From assembly GCF_900141845.1 (NCBI RefSeq), contig NZ_FQZB01000010.1:124001-188000 (forward strand): a DNA stretch of 64,000 nucleotides, given 5' to 3'. A program made the position numbers and the translations under genes. Below, piece by piece: positions 9,323 to 18,352 of this stretch. The notes beneath the pieces are model-generated. The model did not search any database, was not told where the DNA came from, and saw nothing but the letters and a program-made list of their open reading frames with translations. Origin of the DNA: Clostridium cavendishii DSM 21758 (GTDB taxonomy: Bacteria > Bacillota > Clostridia > Clostridiales > Clostridiaceae). Each line of letters starts with the position of its first letter. Positions within the stretch are counted from its first letter, which is position 1.

Positions 9323-9576
9323 TCTTTATTAGCAGGTTCAGTAAATATATTCTCGCCCCTTATATCTAATAACTCTGCTCTTATCTTCTCTTGGTAATCA
9401 TTATTAGTCACTACATAAATATTTTCTTTGGGTATTACCGGAGTGACCCTTTCAACTGTATTAACCAAGAAGCTTTTCTTATTTACTACTTTTAAGAATT
9501 GTTTAGGCTGACTTGATCTTGATAATGGGTACAGTCTTGTTCCTTTCCCTCCTGCTAAAATAAGTGCATAAAGCAA
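9317..9576 (-). pseudogene. manC: mannose-1-phosphate guanylyltransferase, 5' part (interrupted)
   Basis: The frame starts with LYALILAGGKGTRLYPLSR, the signature nucleotide-binding loop of sugar-phosphate nucleotidyltransferases, followed by QPKQF and ENIFTEPANKET. A full enzyme is about 350-460 residues; only 87 native codons remain before the element, which adds Leu and a TAG. The start is probably TTG at 9576, with GGAG and GAAGG upstream on the minus strand and no in-frame ATG. The missing part continues at 116-1. The gene is inactive unless the element excises. Confidence 0.85.
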
Positions 9577-9872
9577 GATGCCTTCAACTCCATGAATTGT
9601 TTATATTCCATTTTATGTATAATGTTGTTACTTGGTGAATAATTTAGTCACACTATTTTTTGCTAATAATTATTGAAGTGTTTCTTTTAACTAATAAATT
9701 AATAAATGTACTGATTTATAATAAATCACTTGTAAAAAAGCTACAATCCTATGCTGAAAAAAGTAGAATTTAGGATACGTATAAAATTTAGAATATATTA
9801 TTTCTTTCCCTTATTCACTTTTCATTATATAATTATTAAATAATAACATTTCCCCGTAGGAGGATTCTAATT

Positions 9873-10916
9873 ATGCTAAATTTAATTGAAAAAGCCAAAA
9901 CTACCCACAGTTTAACTAAGGAAGAATTAGTTTTACTTCTAAAAAACAATGATATAAATGAAGAGTTATTTAAGGCTGCTGATGAAGTCAGGGATAAATA
10001 TTTAGGAAATTTTGTTCATTTAAGAGGTCTTATAGAATTTACAAACATTTGCCAAAGGAATTGTATGTATTGTGGCCTTAGACGTGACAATAAAAATCTT
10101 AAGAGATATAGATTATCAGAAGATGAAATCTTAGATTTTGCAAAGAAAGCTGTAAGTTATGGTTATAAAACTTTAGTGCTTCAAGGTGGTGAAGATGCTT
10201 ACTTTACAGTAGAAAGATTAACTAAAATAGTCAAAGAAATCAAGGCTTTAGGTGTTGCTCTTACTTTAAGTATCGGCGAAAGAAGTTTCGAAGAATATAA
10301 AATACTAAAAGAAACTGGCGCTGATAGATTCTTACTTAGAATAGAAACTACAGATAAGGATCTTTACGAAGAACTTGATCCAGGCATGAGTCATGATGAA
10401 AGAAAACGTTGTTTAAGTGACTTAAGAAAACTAGGCTATGAGGTTGGCAGTGGTAGCCTTGTGGGTCTTCCAAACCAAACTATTGAATCTTTAGCAGATG
10501 ATATTCTTTTCTTTAAGAATTTAGATGCTGATATGATAGGAATAGGACCTTTTATTCCTAATGAAGATACACCACTTAGCGATGCTGAGGGTGGAAATTT
10601 CACTTTATCTTTAAAGGTTATGGCACTTACTAGACTACTTTTACCTGATATAAATATCCCTGCTACTACAGCCATGGAAACACTAGATAAAAATGGTAGA
10701 GTTATAGCCCTTCAATGTGGTGCTAATGTAGTTATGCCTAATGTTACTGAAGGTGAATATAGAAAACTTTATGCTTTATATCCAGGAAAAATCTGCACTG
10801 GCGATACGCCATCTCATTGTAGAGGTTGTATAACTGGAAAAATAACAAAAATAGGTAGGGTTGTCTCAGATGGTCCTGGCTTCAGGGCAAATGGGGCAGA
10901 ACCTAAAAAAAGATAA
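9873..10916 (+). CDS. hydE: [FeFe]-hydrogenase H-cluster radical SAM maturase HydE
   Basis: 347 residues, the normal family length. The radical-SAM cluster motif CxxxCxxC is C60/C64/C67 (CQRNCMYC). The HydE/BioB-type core follows (LVLQGGEDAYFT, TLSIGERSFEEY, IGPFIPNEDTPL), and a C-terminal Cys cluster CTGDTPSHCRGC that some HydE proteins use for a second Fe-S cluster. It takes part in assembling the diiron subcluster of [FeFe] hydrogenase, together with HydF and HydG, which are not in this window. GTAGGAGG lies 9 bases before ATG. It is monocistronic, with its own terminator. Confidence 0.93.
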   Translation: MLNLIEKAKTTHSLTKEELVLLLKNNDINEELFKAADEVRDKYLGNFVHLRGLIEFTNICQRNCMYCGLRRDNKNLKRYRLSEDEILDFAKKAVSYGYKTLVLQGGEDAYFTVERLTKIVKEIKALGVALTLSIGERSFEEYKILKETGADRFLLRIETTDKDLYEELDPGMSHDERKRCLSDLRKLGYEVGSGSLVGLPNQTIESLADDILFFKNLDADMIGIGPFIPNEDTPLSDAEGGNFTLSLKVMALTRLLLPDINIPATTAMETLDKNGRVIALQCGANVVMPNVTEGEYRKLYALYPGKICTGDTPSHCRGCITGKITKIGRVVSDGPGFRANGAEPKKR

Positions 10917-10920
10917 AAGA

Positions 10921-10953
10921 AATCCACAAAGTTCATCTAAAACTTTGTGGATT
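10921..10953 (+). terminator. hydE terminator
   Basis: Perfect 13-bp arms AATCCACAAAGTT and AACTTTGTGGATT with a 7-base loop, followed by T-rich sequence. Confidence 0.85.
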
Positions 10954-11011
10954 TATATATATTCTAAATAACTCTTATAAATAATATTTTACTTATACTT
11001 CTTTTGCTATT

Positions 11012-11638
11012 TTACTTGAAGTTGCCTTTTATATATGAAATAGCTATTTGAGTTCTATGACTTAACCCAGTCTTATTTAATATATTAGATATGTAGTTCT
11101 TTACTGTTCCTTCAGAAATAAATAACTTAGAGCTTATTTCTTTATTTGATAATCCTTCAGCTATTGATTCTATAATTTCAATTTCTCTTTCTGTAAAATT
11201 ATCTTTATTTATTTTTTCACAACTATCATCCATATTATTTTTTAATTTTTCTAATACTACATCTTGGATAACACTATGTCCTTTATGAACCATTTTTATG
11301 GTATCTATTATTTTATCAGGAGGTGTGTTTTTAAGTATATAGCCTTTAGCACCATATCTTATAGCATCTTTTATAAAATCATCTTCATCAAAAGTTGTAA
11401 GTATAATTACTTTCGTCTCACTTTTATTAACTATGTTTTTAGTAGCTTCAACTCCATTCATAACTGGCATTCTAACATCTAAAAGTGCTACATCAACTTT
11501 ATTCTCTACTATGAATTTTGAAGCAACACTTCCATTTTCACAAGTTCCAACTACCTCTATCTCTTCATCCATACCAAGTATTATTTTAAGGCTTTCTCTT
11601 ATTAACATATCATCATCACAAATTAAAAGTTTAATCAC
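11012..11638 (-). CDS. NarL/LuxR-type response regulator
   Basis: 208 residues: receiver domain with acidic pocket DDD (about residue 8-10), phospho-acceptor Asp in LLDVRMP (about 55) and Lys in KGYILKNTPP (about 103), then a LuxR-type HTH (LTEREIEI-like start, GLSNKEISSKLFISEGTVKN). Its ATG overlaps the stop of the kinase by four bases, so the pair is translationally coupled. It would bind DNA when phosphorylated by that kinase. Target genes are unknown; the next downstream region faces hydE convergently. Confidence 0.92.
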   Translation of the reverse strand: MIKLLICDDDMLIRESLKIILGMDEEIEVVGTCENGSVASKFIVENKVDVALLDVRMPVMNGVEATKNIVNKSETKVIILTTFDEDDFIKDAIRYGAKGYILKNTPPDKIIDTIKMVHKGHSVIQDVVLEKLKNNMDDSCEKINKDNFTEREIEIIESIAEGLSNKEISSKLFISEGTVKNYISNILNKTGLSHRTQIAISYIKGNFK

Positions 11639-12825
11639 TGTTTTTCCCCCTTTATATATATTGGAAATAGTATTCTTAATGAAAATCCATTACTTCCATC
11701 TATTATTACCTTACCATTAGCCTCAATAACCCGTTGTTCTATCCCTGTTATCCCCATACCTTTCTTCAAATTAATAAACCCTTTTCCATCATCTCTTATT
11801 TCAACCTTTATGAGCTTATTAAGTATATATATGCTTACATTTATATTTTTCCCTGATGAATATTTTATAGAATTAGTTATAAATTCTCTAAGACAGTCCC
11901 CTATAATCAGCCATTGATTATATTCTATAACCTCTAAATCTCCATTAAATACTAAATTAGAATTAAAGCCAGTCCCATTAACCCCTTGTTCTAGTATCAA
12001 TCTTATTCTATTTATACCTAAAACTTCTTTTTCAGGTCTTATTTCTCTTAAAGTCATTCTTATATCATCCATACCAACTCTAAGTAAATTTATAGTAGAA
12101 CTCAGCATTGTTTTTCCTTGTTTAAATTTTTCATTTTCAACCTCATTATTAGTTTTCATCATACTATTCATAATAAGTTTTACTGCTTCTAATTGAAATA
12201 TTCCACCAGCTAAGGTATGACCTAATTTATCATGCATTTGCTGCGCTATCTTATTTCGTTCTTCTAACTGTGAGGTATATGCTATCTGCTTTTCATAATT
12301 ATTTCTTTCTAATAATTTTTTCTCAATTTTAAAATTTAACTCTCTTAAATCATCATTCTCGCTTAAGAGTTTGTCCATTCCTTTTACATAATTCTCTACA
12401 ATATAATATAATAAAAATGCCCAAATTGAAATAACTATATAAATTGGCCAATATATATATGGAACTATATATAAAGATAATATTGTTAACATGAACATCC
12501 TTAAATATTTATTTTTATTTATAAATATAAAATCATAAATATTTAAGGACATCAATATTGCCAACTCTGGTTCTACAAATAAAGATACTATCACTATAAA
12601 TATTAATGTTCCGCTAATTATATTTCTTTTAGCTTTCATGTCACTTACTATAGCTATACCTAAATTCAATGATATATATACTAATACAGATAATATATAC
12701 ATACTATTTTTAAGCTTTCCTATATCAGCCTTAAGTGCAATGTCATTTATGTAAAAATATATACATAAAATAATAGCCACTAATTTAAAAAGTAATATAT
12801 ATTCATTATAATTCTTTAATTTCAT
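11635..12825 (-). CDS. membrane sensor histidine kinase, HisKA_3/NarX class
   Basis: 396 residues. About 150 N-terminal residues form several hydrophobic helices. A coiled-coil linker leads to the dimerisation motif NKIAQQMHDKLGHTLAGG with the phospho-accepting His. The C-terminus has a GHKL ATPase domain (DCLREFITNSIKYS N-box, DDGKGF, GMGITGIEQR). Few extracellular loops suggest sensing in or near the membrane. It is partner to the overlapping LuxR-type regulator. Confidence 0.9.
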   Translation of the reverse strand: MKLKNYNEYILLFKLVAIILCIYFYINDIALKADIGKLKNSMYILSVLVYISLNLGIAIVSDMKAKRNIISGTLIFIVIVSLFVEPELAILMSLNIYDFIFINKNKYLRMFMLTILSLYIVPYIYWPIYIVISIWAFLLYYIVENYVKGMDKLLSENDDLRELNFKIEKKLLERNNYEKQIAYTSQLEERNKIAQQMHDKLGHTLAGGIFQLEAVKLIMNSMMKTNNEVENEKFKQGKTMLSSTINLLRVGMDDIRMTLREIRPEKEVLGINRIRLILEQGVNGTGFNSNLVFNGDLEVIEYNQWLIIGDCLREFITNSIKYSSGKNINVSIYILNKLIKVEIRDDGKGFINLKKGMGITGIEQRVIEANGKVIIDGSNGFSLRILFPIYIKGEKQ

Positions 12826-12967
12826 TACTTTTCCCCCAACGATAAATTATTAAATAATCCGCCGTTTTATAACCATTTTATTTTTTGGTTCTTAAATTTT
12901 CTCCATTCATATACCAAATTTAATAAATATATTCTACTATATTAGTCATGATAAATATATAACTATT

Positions 12968-13693
12968 TTAAGTTATAGGATATTTTAAACCCTCTTTTAT
13001 TTCTGAATATGGTATTTTGAATTCCCTTATACCACCTACATATGGAGCTATTTCATAAAGTTGAAAATAAATTATTAAGGCATCCTCTGTTAAATAGAAA
13101 TCTTGATTTACCTTTATAGTTTTAAACACGGCCCCATTATCAAAATACTCTTCTGGATTTTTAGCTATCTGATTTTTAATGTTATTATTTATTATCTTTA
13201 TATAATTATAGTTATCTTTAAATAAATCTCCTAAACTTAATAAAGTTCCTGTATTTACTGCAAAATTATATCCATTTCTTATAGTTAATCCATGCGCACC
13301 ACCGGTATATTGATAATAATCTACAGGTATACTTAATATATTATCTTTATTTAGAGCTACTTTATATTTACTTACAATTTCAAAAGGTATTAATTCCCCT
13401 TGTATATCTTTATAATCATTTTCATATTGTTTTGCTGATTTATTTAGATCAACCCTCCAGGATTCAATATCTCCACCTATTTTTTTATTGATTTTCTCCT
13501 GAGCTTCTTTATACTTATTTATATTTACTACTGGATATGTTACATCTTGATGTATATAGGTTAAATCTTCTTTTATTTCCTTTGAAGTTACTGTAACTCT
13601 AACATCAATACTTTTATCATCTATAGCAAAACCATTAGTTGATATTAATAAAATAATGCAAACAATAAGTAATATAACCTTTCGTTTTCTCAT
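12968..13693 (-). CDS. secreted DUF4163/DUF3298 (RsiV-like) protein
   Basis: 241 residues with a signal peptide or anchor (RKRKVILLIVCIILLISTNG). A DUF4163-like segment (about 40-110) is followed by a DUF3298-like domain containing YYQYTGGAHGLT and ending in PYSEIKEGL. This extracytoplasmic unit is found in the lysozyme-binding anti-sigma factor RsiV and in the PdaC deacetylase, but here there is no cytoplasmic anti-sigma or deacetylase domain. A peptidoglycan- or lysozyme-related role outside the cell is likely, the exact one unknown. It stands alone between intergenic regions. Confidence 0.8.
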   Translation of the reverse strand: MRKRKVILLIVCIILLISTNGFAIDDKSIDVRVTVTSKEIKEDLTYIHQDVTYPVVNINKYKEAQEKINKKIGGDIESWRVDLNKSAKQYENDYKDIQGELIPFEIVSKYKVALNKDNILSIPVDYYQYTGGAHGLTIRNGYNFAVNTGTLLSLGDLFKDNYNYIKIINNNIKNQIAKNPEEYFDNGAVFKTIKVNQDFYLTEDALIIYFQLYEIAPYVGGIREFKIPYSEIKEGLKYPIT

Positions 13694-14223
13694 ATTTTCT
13701 CTTCCCTCACATAAAACATTCTTTTTGTTTATTATTCCCCTAATATACCATCAATTATTCATTTATTTCTGTCTTTAACACTCTAAAATCTTAATATTAT
13801 TAACTTTTTAACTATAGTAATCTCGATTTTTCCTATAAATTAAAAAGTTATCCACAAGCCTATGTGGATAATGTGTATAATTTACATTTTATGTATTTTT
13901 TTCTTTGTTTTATTTTTTTTATTTAAACTTTAAAAATAAAATATAGTTTCATACTTAAAAAATTTTAGTATTTTGTTAATTTAAGTATAATTATACGTAT
14001 TATTCTAAACTAAATATATATATTTCAATTTGAAACCTACATTTATATTAATACACTTGTTAAACACAAAATAAATATAATATTAAATTTAATTTTTGGA
14101 AATCATATTACAACATATATATTTATTTTTTTATTTATCAATACTACTATGGTATAATATTATAAATGTAGTCAAATAATACAAATATGTTGTTAGTTAA
14201 TAATTTTAGAAAGGTTTGATATA
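13694..14223. other. 530-bp AT-rich intergenic region
   Basis: Very AT-rich spacer between divergent genes. It contains the DnaA-box cluster described separately and, just before the deacetylase gene, an extended -10 (TATGGTATAAT at about 14149-14159). No gene is seen. Confidence 0.6.
13848..13880. promoter_or_regulatory. cluster of three DnaA boxes
   Basis: TTATCCACA (13848-13856), its inverse TGTGGATAA (13863-13871) and a third, TGTGTATAA (13872-13880, i.e. TTATACACA). All fit the TTATNCACA consensus exactly, within 33 bases and next to a strongly AT-rich tract. The sites are seen; binding by DnaA is inferred. Confidence 0.55.
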
Positions 14224-15087
14224 ATGAAAAAAAACTCAACTTCTGCTTTAATATTTATATGTACTTTTTTGGTAGTTTCTATAGTGATAGTCATGATCCA
14301 TGAAAAAAATATTAAAGCAACAAAAACTAATGATCCTACAAATACTATAAGTTCTAAAGAGGATAAACCTTCTATCGCCATATCTGAAAACCGTTTTGAA
14401 GGCTTAACCCTTACTAATAAAGATATTGGTATTCCAGTCATTTGTTATCATGCAATCTCAGAGTCTACTAATAACGATCTTCTTTTATCGCCTAAAAAAT
14501 TTGAAGAACAATTAAATTATTTAAAAGAAAATAATTATACTCCTATAACTATGGATGAACTTTATGGATTTTTGAAAGAAGAAAAAGAAGTTCCCGAAAA
14601 ATCAGTTGTATTAACTTTTGATGATGGGTATAAAGATAATTATACAAATGCATTTCCAATATTAAAGAAATTTAACTTCAAAGCAACTATTTATGTTATA
14701 TCTGATAGTATAGAAGATAATCTTTACCTTACAAAAGAGCAAATTAAAGAAATGTCTGACTATGGTATAGATATAGAAAGTCATACTCAAAAGCATGACA
14801 ATCTATCAACTTTAAACTTGGATAAACAATATGAAACTATGCTTAATTCTAAAGAAGCTCTAGAAAAAATAACAAAAAAAACTGTTTCTTATATAGCATA
14901 CCCATTTGGAAAATATAATCCAAATACAAGAATAGCTGCCGAAAAAGCTGGTTATAAACTAGGATTTAATTTAGCTGGAGGGCTTGCAGATAAGCATGAT
15001 AATGCCTATAATATAGACCGCTTATATATAGGTGGTAATTATACTCTATCTCAATTTATATCAAAAATTAGCAAAACACACAAATAA
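14224..15087 (+). CDS. membrane-anchored polysaccharide (peptidoglycan) deacetylase
   Basis: 287 residues. One N-terminal membrane helix (about 7-25) is followed by a short linker and a NodB domain. TFDDGY (Asp133, Asp134) and SHTQKH (His187, His191) give the metal-binding triad, and YPFGKYN and the GFNLAGG segment are also present. It acts on the outer face and probably removes acetyl groups from peptidoglycan or another N-acetylglucosamine polymer. AAAGGT lies before ATG, and an extended -10 upstream serves it. Confidence 0.88.
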   Translation: MKKNSTSALIFICTFLVVSIVIVMIHEKNIKATKTNDPTNTISSKEDKPSIAISENRFEGLTLTNKDIGIPVICYHAISESTNNDLLLSPKKFEEQLNYLKENNYTPITMDELYGFLKEEKEVPEKSVVLTFDDGYKDNYTNAFPILKKFNFKATIYVISDSIEDNLYLTKEQIKEMSDYGIDIESHTQKHDNLSTLNLDKQYETMLNSKEALEKITKKTVSYIAYPFGKYNPNTRIAAEKAGYKLGFNLAGGLADKHDNAYNIDRLYIGGNYTLSQFISKISKTHK

Positions 15088-15159
15088 AAAAATCTACTTA
15101 AATAACTTTCCTGTCATGCCTTAAGGCTCCAAGTTACCGAAAATCCTATAAGTCAACTT

Positions 15160-15213
15160 AAAATAGCTAAATAAAAAAAGACCTATTAGGTCTTTTTTTA
15201 TTTAGCTATTTTT
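15160..15213. terminator. shared bidirectional terminator
   Basis: Near-perfect long palindrome (AAAATAGCTAAATAAAA ... TTTATTTAGCTATTTT, centre GACCTATTAGGTC) between the convergent deacetylase and pseudouridine synthase genes. The stop codon of the latter lies within the right arm. Confidence 0.85.
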
Positions 15214-15998
15214 ACGGATTTAGCTATTAATTTATTTATTTCTTTAAGCTCTTCTTTAGTTAGGTTTCTCCAATTACCTATTTTTAAGTTACCTAACTTT
15301 ACATTCATTATCCTTATTCTTTCAAGTTTAGTTACATTATATCCAAAATACTCACACATTCGTCTAATCTGTCTATTTAAACCTTGTGTTAATATAATTC
15401 TAAAAACCTTCTTACCTTCTCTTTTAATGAAGCATTTATTAGTTACTGTATCCAATATAGGAACTCCACTTGCCATACCTTTTAAAAATTCTTCTGTTAT
15501 AAGTTTATCTACTGTAACTATATACTCTTTCTCATGATTATTACCGGCTCTTAATATCTTATTTACTATATCTCCATCATTAGTTAAAAAAATAAGTCCT
15601 TGCGAATCTTTATCAAGTCTTCCTATTGGAAAAATCCTCTTTTCATGTCCTATAAAGTCAACTATATTTTCCTTTATTTTAGCTTCAGTGGTACATGTTA
15701 TTCCTACTGGTTTATTAAGTGCTATATATACTAATTCGTCTACCCTATTTATAGTTTTCCCGTCCACTTTAACTACTTGCCCAATTGAAACTTTAGTTCC
15801 AGTTACAGCCCTAGAACCATCTATAGTAACTCTACCTTCATCTATTAATTTGTCTGCTTCCCTTCTTGAACAAAAACCAGATTCACTTATATACTTATTT
15901 AGTCTTGTAGTACTTCCTTTATCTTCATGTACTATTATACGTTCTTGTTTAACATTTGTAGTTTTTACTTTTTTGTTACCATTCTTTTTACTTTCCAT
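15198..15998 (-). CDS. rluF: 23S rRNA pseudouridine synthase, RluF type
   Basis: 266 residues. An S4 RNA-binding domain (RLNKYISESGFCSRREADKL, about 33-80) precedes the RsuA/RluB/RluF catalytic domain. The motif GRLDKDSQGLIFLTNDGD carries the catalytic Asp, and NNHEKEYIV and QGLNRQIRRMCEYFGY are typical of RluF (E. coli position 2604). The Lys-rich N-terminal extension of about 30 residues is extra. It converts a uridine in 23S rRNA to pseudouridine. RluF rather than RluB is chosen from the NNHEKEY segment. Confidence 0.85.
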   Translation of the reverse strand: MESKKNGNKKVKTTNVKQERIIVHEDKGSTTRLNKYISESGFCSRREADKLIDEGRVTIDGSRAVTGTKVSIGQVVKVDGKTINRVDELVYIALNKPVGITCTTEAKIKENIVDFIGHEKRIFPIGRLDKDSQGLIFLTNDGDIVNKILRAGNNHEKEYIVTVDKLITEEFLKGMASGVPILDTVTNKCFIKREGKKVFRIILTQGLNRQIRRMCEYFGYNVTKLERIRIMNVKLGNLKIGNWRNLTKEELKEINKLIAKSVKIAK

Positions 15999-16025
15999 TA
16001 TTAGTGCACCTTTGCTTCTTAACCT

Positions 16026-17132
16026 CTATTTTTTTTGCTTCTCAATAGTTATTATCTTATCTTCTTGTTCCTTTTTCTCTTTTTCTTTAGCTTTTATTAT
16101 TTTTTCCTTTTGCTTTTTCGCTTCCTTTTCCTCTTTAGTAAGGGGTTTTATATCAACAAGCTCACCGGAATTATTGATATTGATCTTTAATTCCTCATAT
16201 CTTATATATTCCTTAGCCTTTTGCAAATCAGAATCTTTTATAGGTGAACCTATTATTATTATATTCATTCCAGTTCCACTATCTAAAAACATTTTATTTT
16301 CTGTTATATACTTTATGGCTTCTATTATTCCCTCACTAGTATCTTCACCTTTTACATTTATGCTATTTGCAAGCATCTTTCCCTTTTCAGTTTCAGACGT
16401 TACATTTATTATTTTATTAAAACAATTTACCTCTATTTTTATACCAGAAGTTGCTTGTATTCTTATTATAGATTCTGACTTTGTATATCTATAAATCATT
16501 ACGCCAATCAACATACTTAATATAACTAATAATAATATTATTTTCCCTTTATAACGCTTTAATCCCTTCTTTTCCTTTCCAACTATTTCACGGCCTAAAC
16601 TATCTTTCTCTGTTCTATTTATACTTATGAAATCACCATTAGCTGTTAAAATAATATTATTTTTTTTATTATTTTTTAAAACTATTCCACTATATATGTC
16701 TTTTTCTATATTAATATCAGATTCATTATTATCTTCTTTTATGCCTATATTAACATATTCATTAATACTCTTGAAATTCTCATTTCCTATTATTAACGAA
16801 TAAGCAATTATATAATCATTCATTCTTTCTAGTTGAAGTTTACTAATTTTGATACTCTTACTTAACTCATTAAAGGGTAATTCTCTTTTTTTACTGAATT
16901 TCTCAAAAAGCGAATTATCTTTTGATAAATAATATGCTATATTTAAACTTAAATTTTTCATATCATCTGTAATACTACTATTAACTAAAGATTCTAAACT
17001 TACTTTATATAACTTAAGTTCCTTAGCAAAAAAAAATATATCTCTTCCATTAATATCATTATTCTTCACTACTTTAAGTTTATTTGAACTTTTAAATATG
17101 TATTTATCTCTTTCAAAAATTATTTCACTCAT
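16026..17132 (-). CDS. RsgI-type anti-sigma factor fused to a SigI C-terminal-like domain
   Basis: 368 residues from ATG 17132, which has AGGAGA upstream; the open frame reaches nine codons further without a site. Residues about 1-125 look like the C-terminal domain of sigma-I factors, ending in ELSKSIKISKLQLERMNDYI followed by AYSLII. Residues about 140-190 match the RsgI N-terminal anti-sigma domain (SGIVLKNNKKNNIILTANGD). A membrane helix follows (about 203-225), then the conserved outer RsgI segment (RIQATSGIKIEVNCFNKIIN) and a Lys/Glu-rich tail. No separate sigI gene is adjacent. The fusion suggests membrane-tethered transcription control; the signal is unknown. Confidence 0.7.
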   Translation of the reverse strand: MSEIIFERDKYIFKSSNKLKVVKNNDINGRDIFFFAKELKLYKVSLESLVNSSITDDMKNLSLNIAYYLSKDNSLFEKFSKKRELPFNELSKSIKISKLQLERMNDYIIAYSLIIGNENFKSINEYVNIGIKEDNNESDINIEKDIYSGIVLKNNKKNNIILTANGDFISINRTEKDSLGREIVGKEKKGLKRYKGKIILLLVILSMLIGVMIYRYTKSESIIRIQATSGIKIEVNCFNKIINVTSETEKGKMLANSINVKGEDTSEGIIEAIKYITENKMFLDSGTGMNIIIIGSPIKDSDLQKAKEYIRYEELKININNSGELVDIKPLTKEEKEAKKQKEKIIKAKEKEKKEQEDKIITIEKQKK

Positions 17133-17174
17133 ATAAAAGTTTTCTCCTATTCTTATCACATAATTAAATATTTA

Positions 17175-17209
17175 AAAAAATAGACTCTGGTCTCCCTAAG
17201 TCTATTTTT
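17175..17209 (-). terminator. sortase gene terminator
   Basis: Arms AAAAATAGACT and AGTCTATTTTT overlap the stop codon of the minus-strand sortase gene; T-rich sequence follows on that strand. Confidence 0.75.
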
Positions 17210-17801
17210 CTAATTTTCCTTTAACTATTAACCTTTGTTTTGCTCCTTCTGTACAGGTTACTAAAGTTATTGTAGCATCTTTTGTTTCATCTAAAACTTC
17301 AACTTTATCAGGATCAACTATAAATTTTTCAGTGACCTTATATTTATACTCCTGTTCTTTCGTTCTTATTATTAGATCATCGCCCTTTTCTAATTTATCT
17401 AAATTCTTAAAAAATTCTGCATAAGTAAAATTTCTATGACCTGCTAATGCAAAGTTCCCTGGTTGTCCAGGTTTTGCAGTATTAGGAAAATGTCCTATTG
17501 CATACTTTAAAACATCCATATCAACACTTTCAGCAACTGCAACATTTAAATCTAACTTAGGCACTACAAGCATAGCTATAGTTTTTATATCTTGACCTAC
17601 TGGTCTACCATCTGGTGATGCTTCATCTTCCTTTTTATTTTTATTATTATCACCTAAATCCTTCATAGATTTTTCAAATTGTTCTTTTAGCGCCTTTTGT
17701 TTTTGATATGTTTCATACTTTCTATAGCCTGTAATACCAATAAGAATAATACCTGCTATTATTAAAACTATTCCAATAATATTTATAATTTTATTTTTCA
17801 T
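17202..17801 (-). CDS. class D sortase
   Basis: 199 residues from ATG 17801, chosen because GGAGG lies nine bases upstream; the open frame extends 19 codons further without a site. One N-terminal membrane helix (about 5-25) is followed by a charged linker and the sortase barrel. Catalytic residues are His122 (LAGHRNF), Cys183 (LVTCTEG) and Arg190 (KQRLIV). It joins surface proteins to the cell wall or to each other at an LPxTG-like signal. No substrate gene is adjacent. Confidence 0.9.
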   Translation of the reverse strand: MKNKIINIIGIVLIIAGIILIGITGYRKYETYQKQKALKEQFEKSMKDLGDNNKNKKEDEASPDGRPVGQDIKTIAMLVVPKLDLNVAVAESVDMDVLKYAIGHFPNTAKPGQPGNFALAGHRNFTYAEFFKNLDKLEKGDDLIIRTKEQEYKYKVTEKFIVDPDKVEVLDETKDATITLVTCTEGAKQRLIVKGKLEK

Positions 17802-18111
17802 GGATTTTTTCCTCCAATTGAAAACTGTGATTTTAAGCATATTACTTAAAATAATCAAAAATATAATTTATTCTTTTTTATAACATATGACTTATTATAA
17901 CATATACTATTTTATAATTTCTATATTAAAATTACTTTATATCTCTATTAAAATTATATATTTTTTATTACTTTTAAAAAAATATTAATAAAAAAACTTT
18001 TAATGAATATTAATATCAAACCTTTTAAATTATTTTTGTAAATATGTTAATTTTTTATATATTTAGTGATATAATAGTAGTATAAAACATTTAAGATATG
18101 GGGTGTTTTTT

Positions 18112-18270
18112 ATGGATAATAAAATTATCTATGTAGATTTTACAAATAGAAAAAAATCAACTAAAACTAGATTTTATTTTATAAAAAATATTTTCTACAA
18201 AATAGGCACTTTCTTTAAATCGTCTAATAAATCTAATACTAATTTAAATTCCACAAGAAAAATATTATAG
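18112..18270 (+). CDS. 52-residue basic protein
   Basis: A short frame from ATG 18112 (MDNKIIYVDFTNRKKSTKTR...) to TAG 18268-18270, preceded by GGGGTG and a TATAAT-like -10 at about 18070. It is Lys/Asn/Phe-rich with no known family. It sits directly before ispF in the same direction. Coding is supported only by the start signals and an intact frame. Confidence 0.5.
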   Translation: MDNKIIYVDFTNRKKSTKTRFYFIKNIFYKIGTFFKSSNKSNTNLNSTRKIL

Positions 18271-18352
18271 CTGCAGCAAACGTTTACTTTGTTTTAATTA
18301 TTCTTATATGTTAATATATTTTATAAAGATTATAACATAGGAGATGATTAAA

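Noticed and set aside
15688..16494. 268-codon plus-strand frame rich in Ser/Phe/Leu
   Set aside because: It is antisense to rluF and the RsgI-like gene, both well supported.
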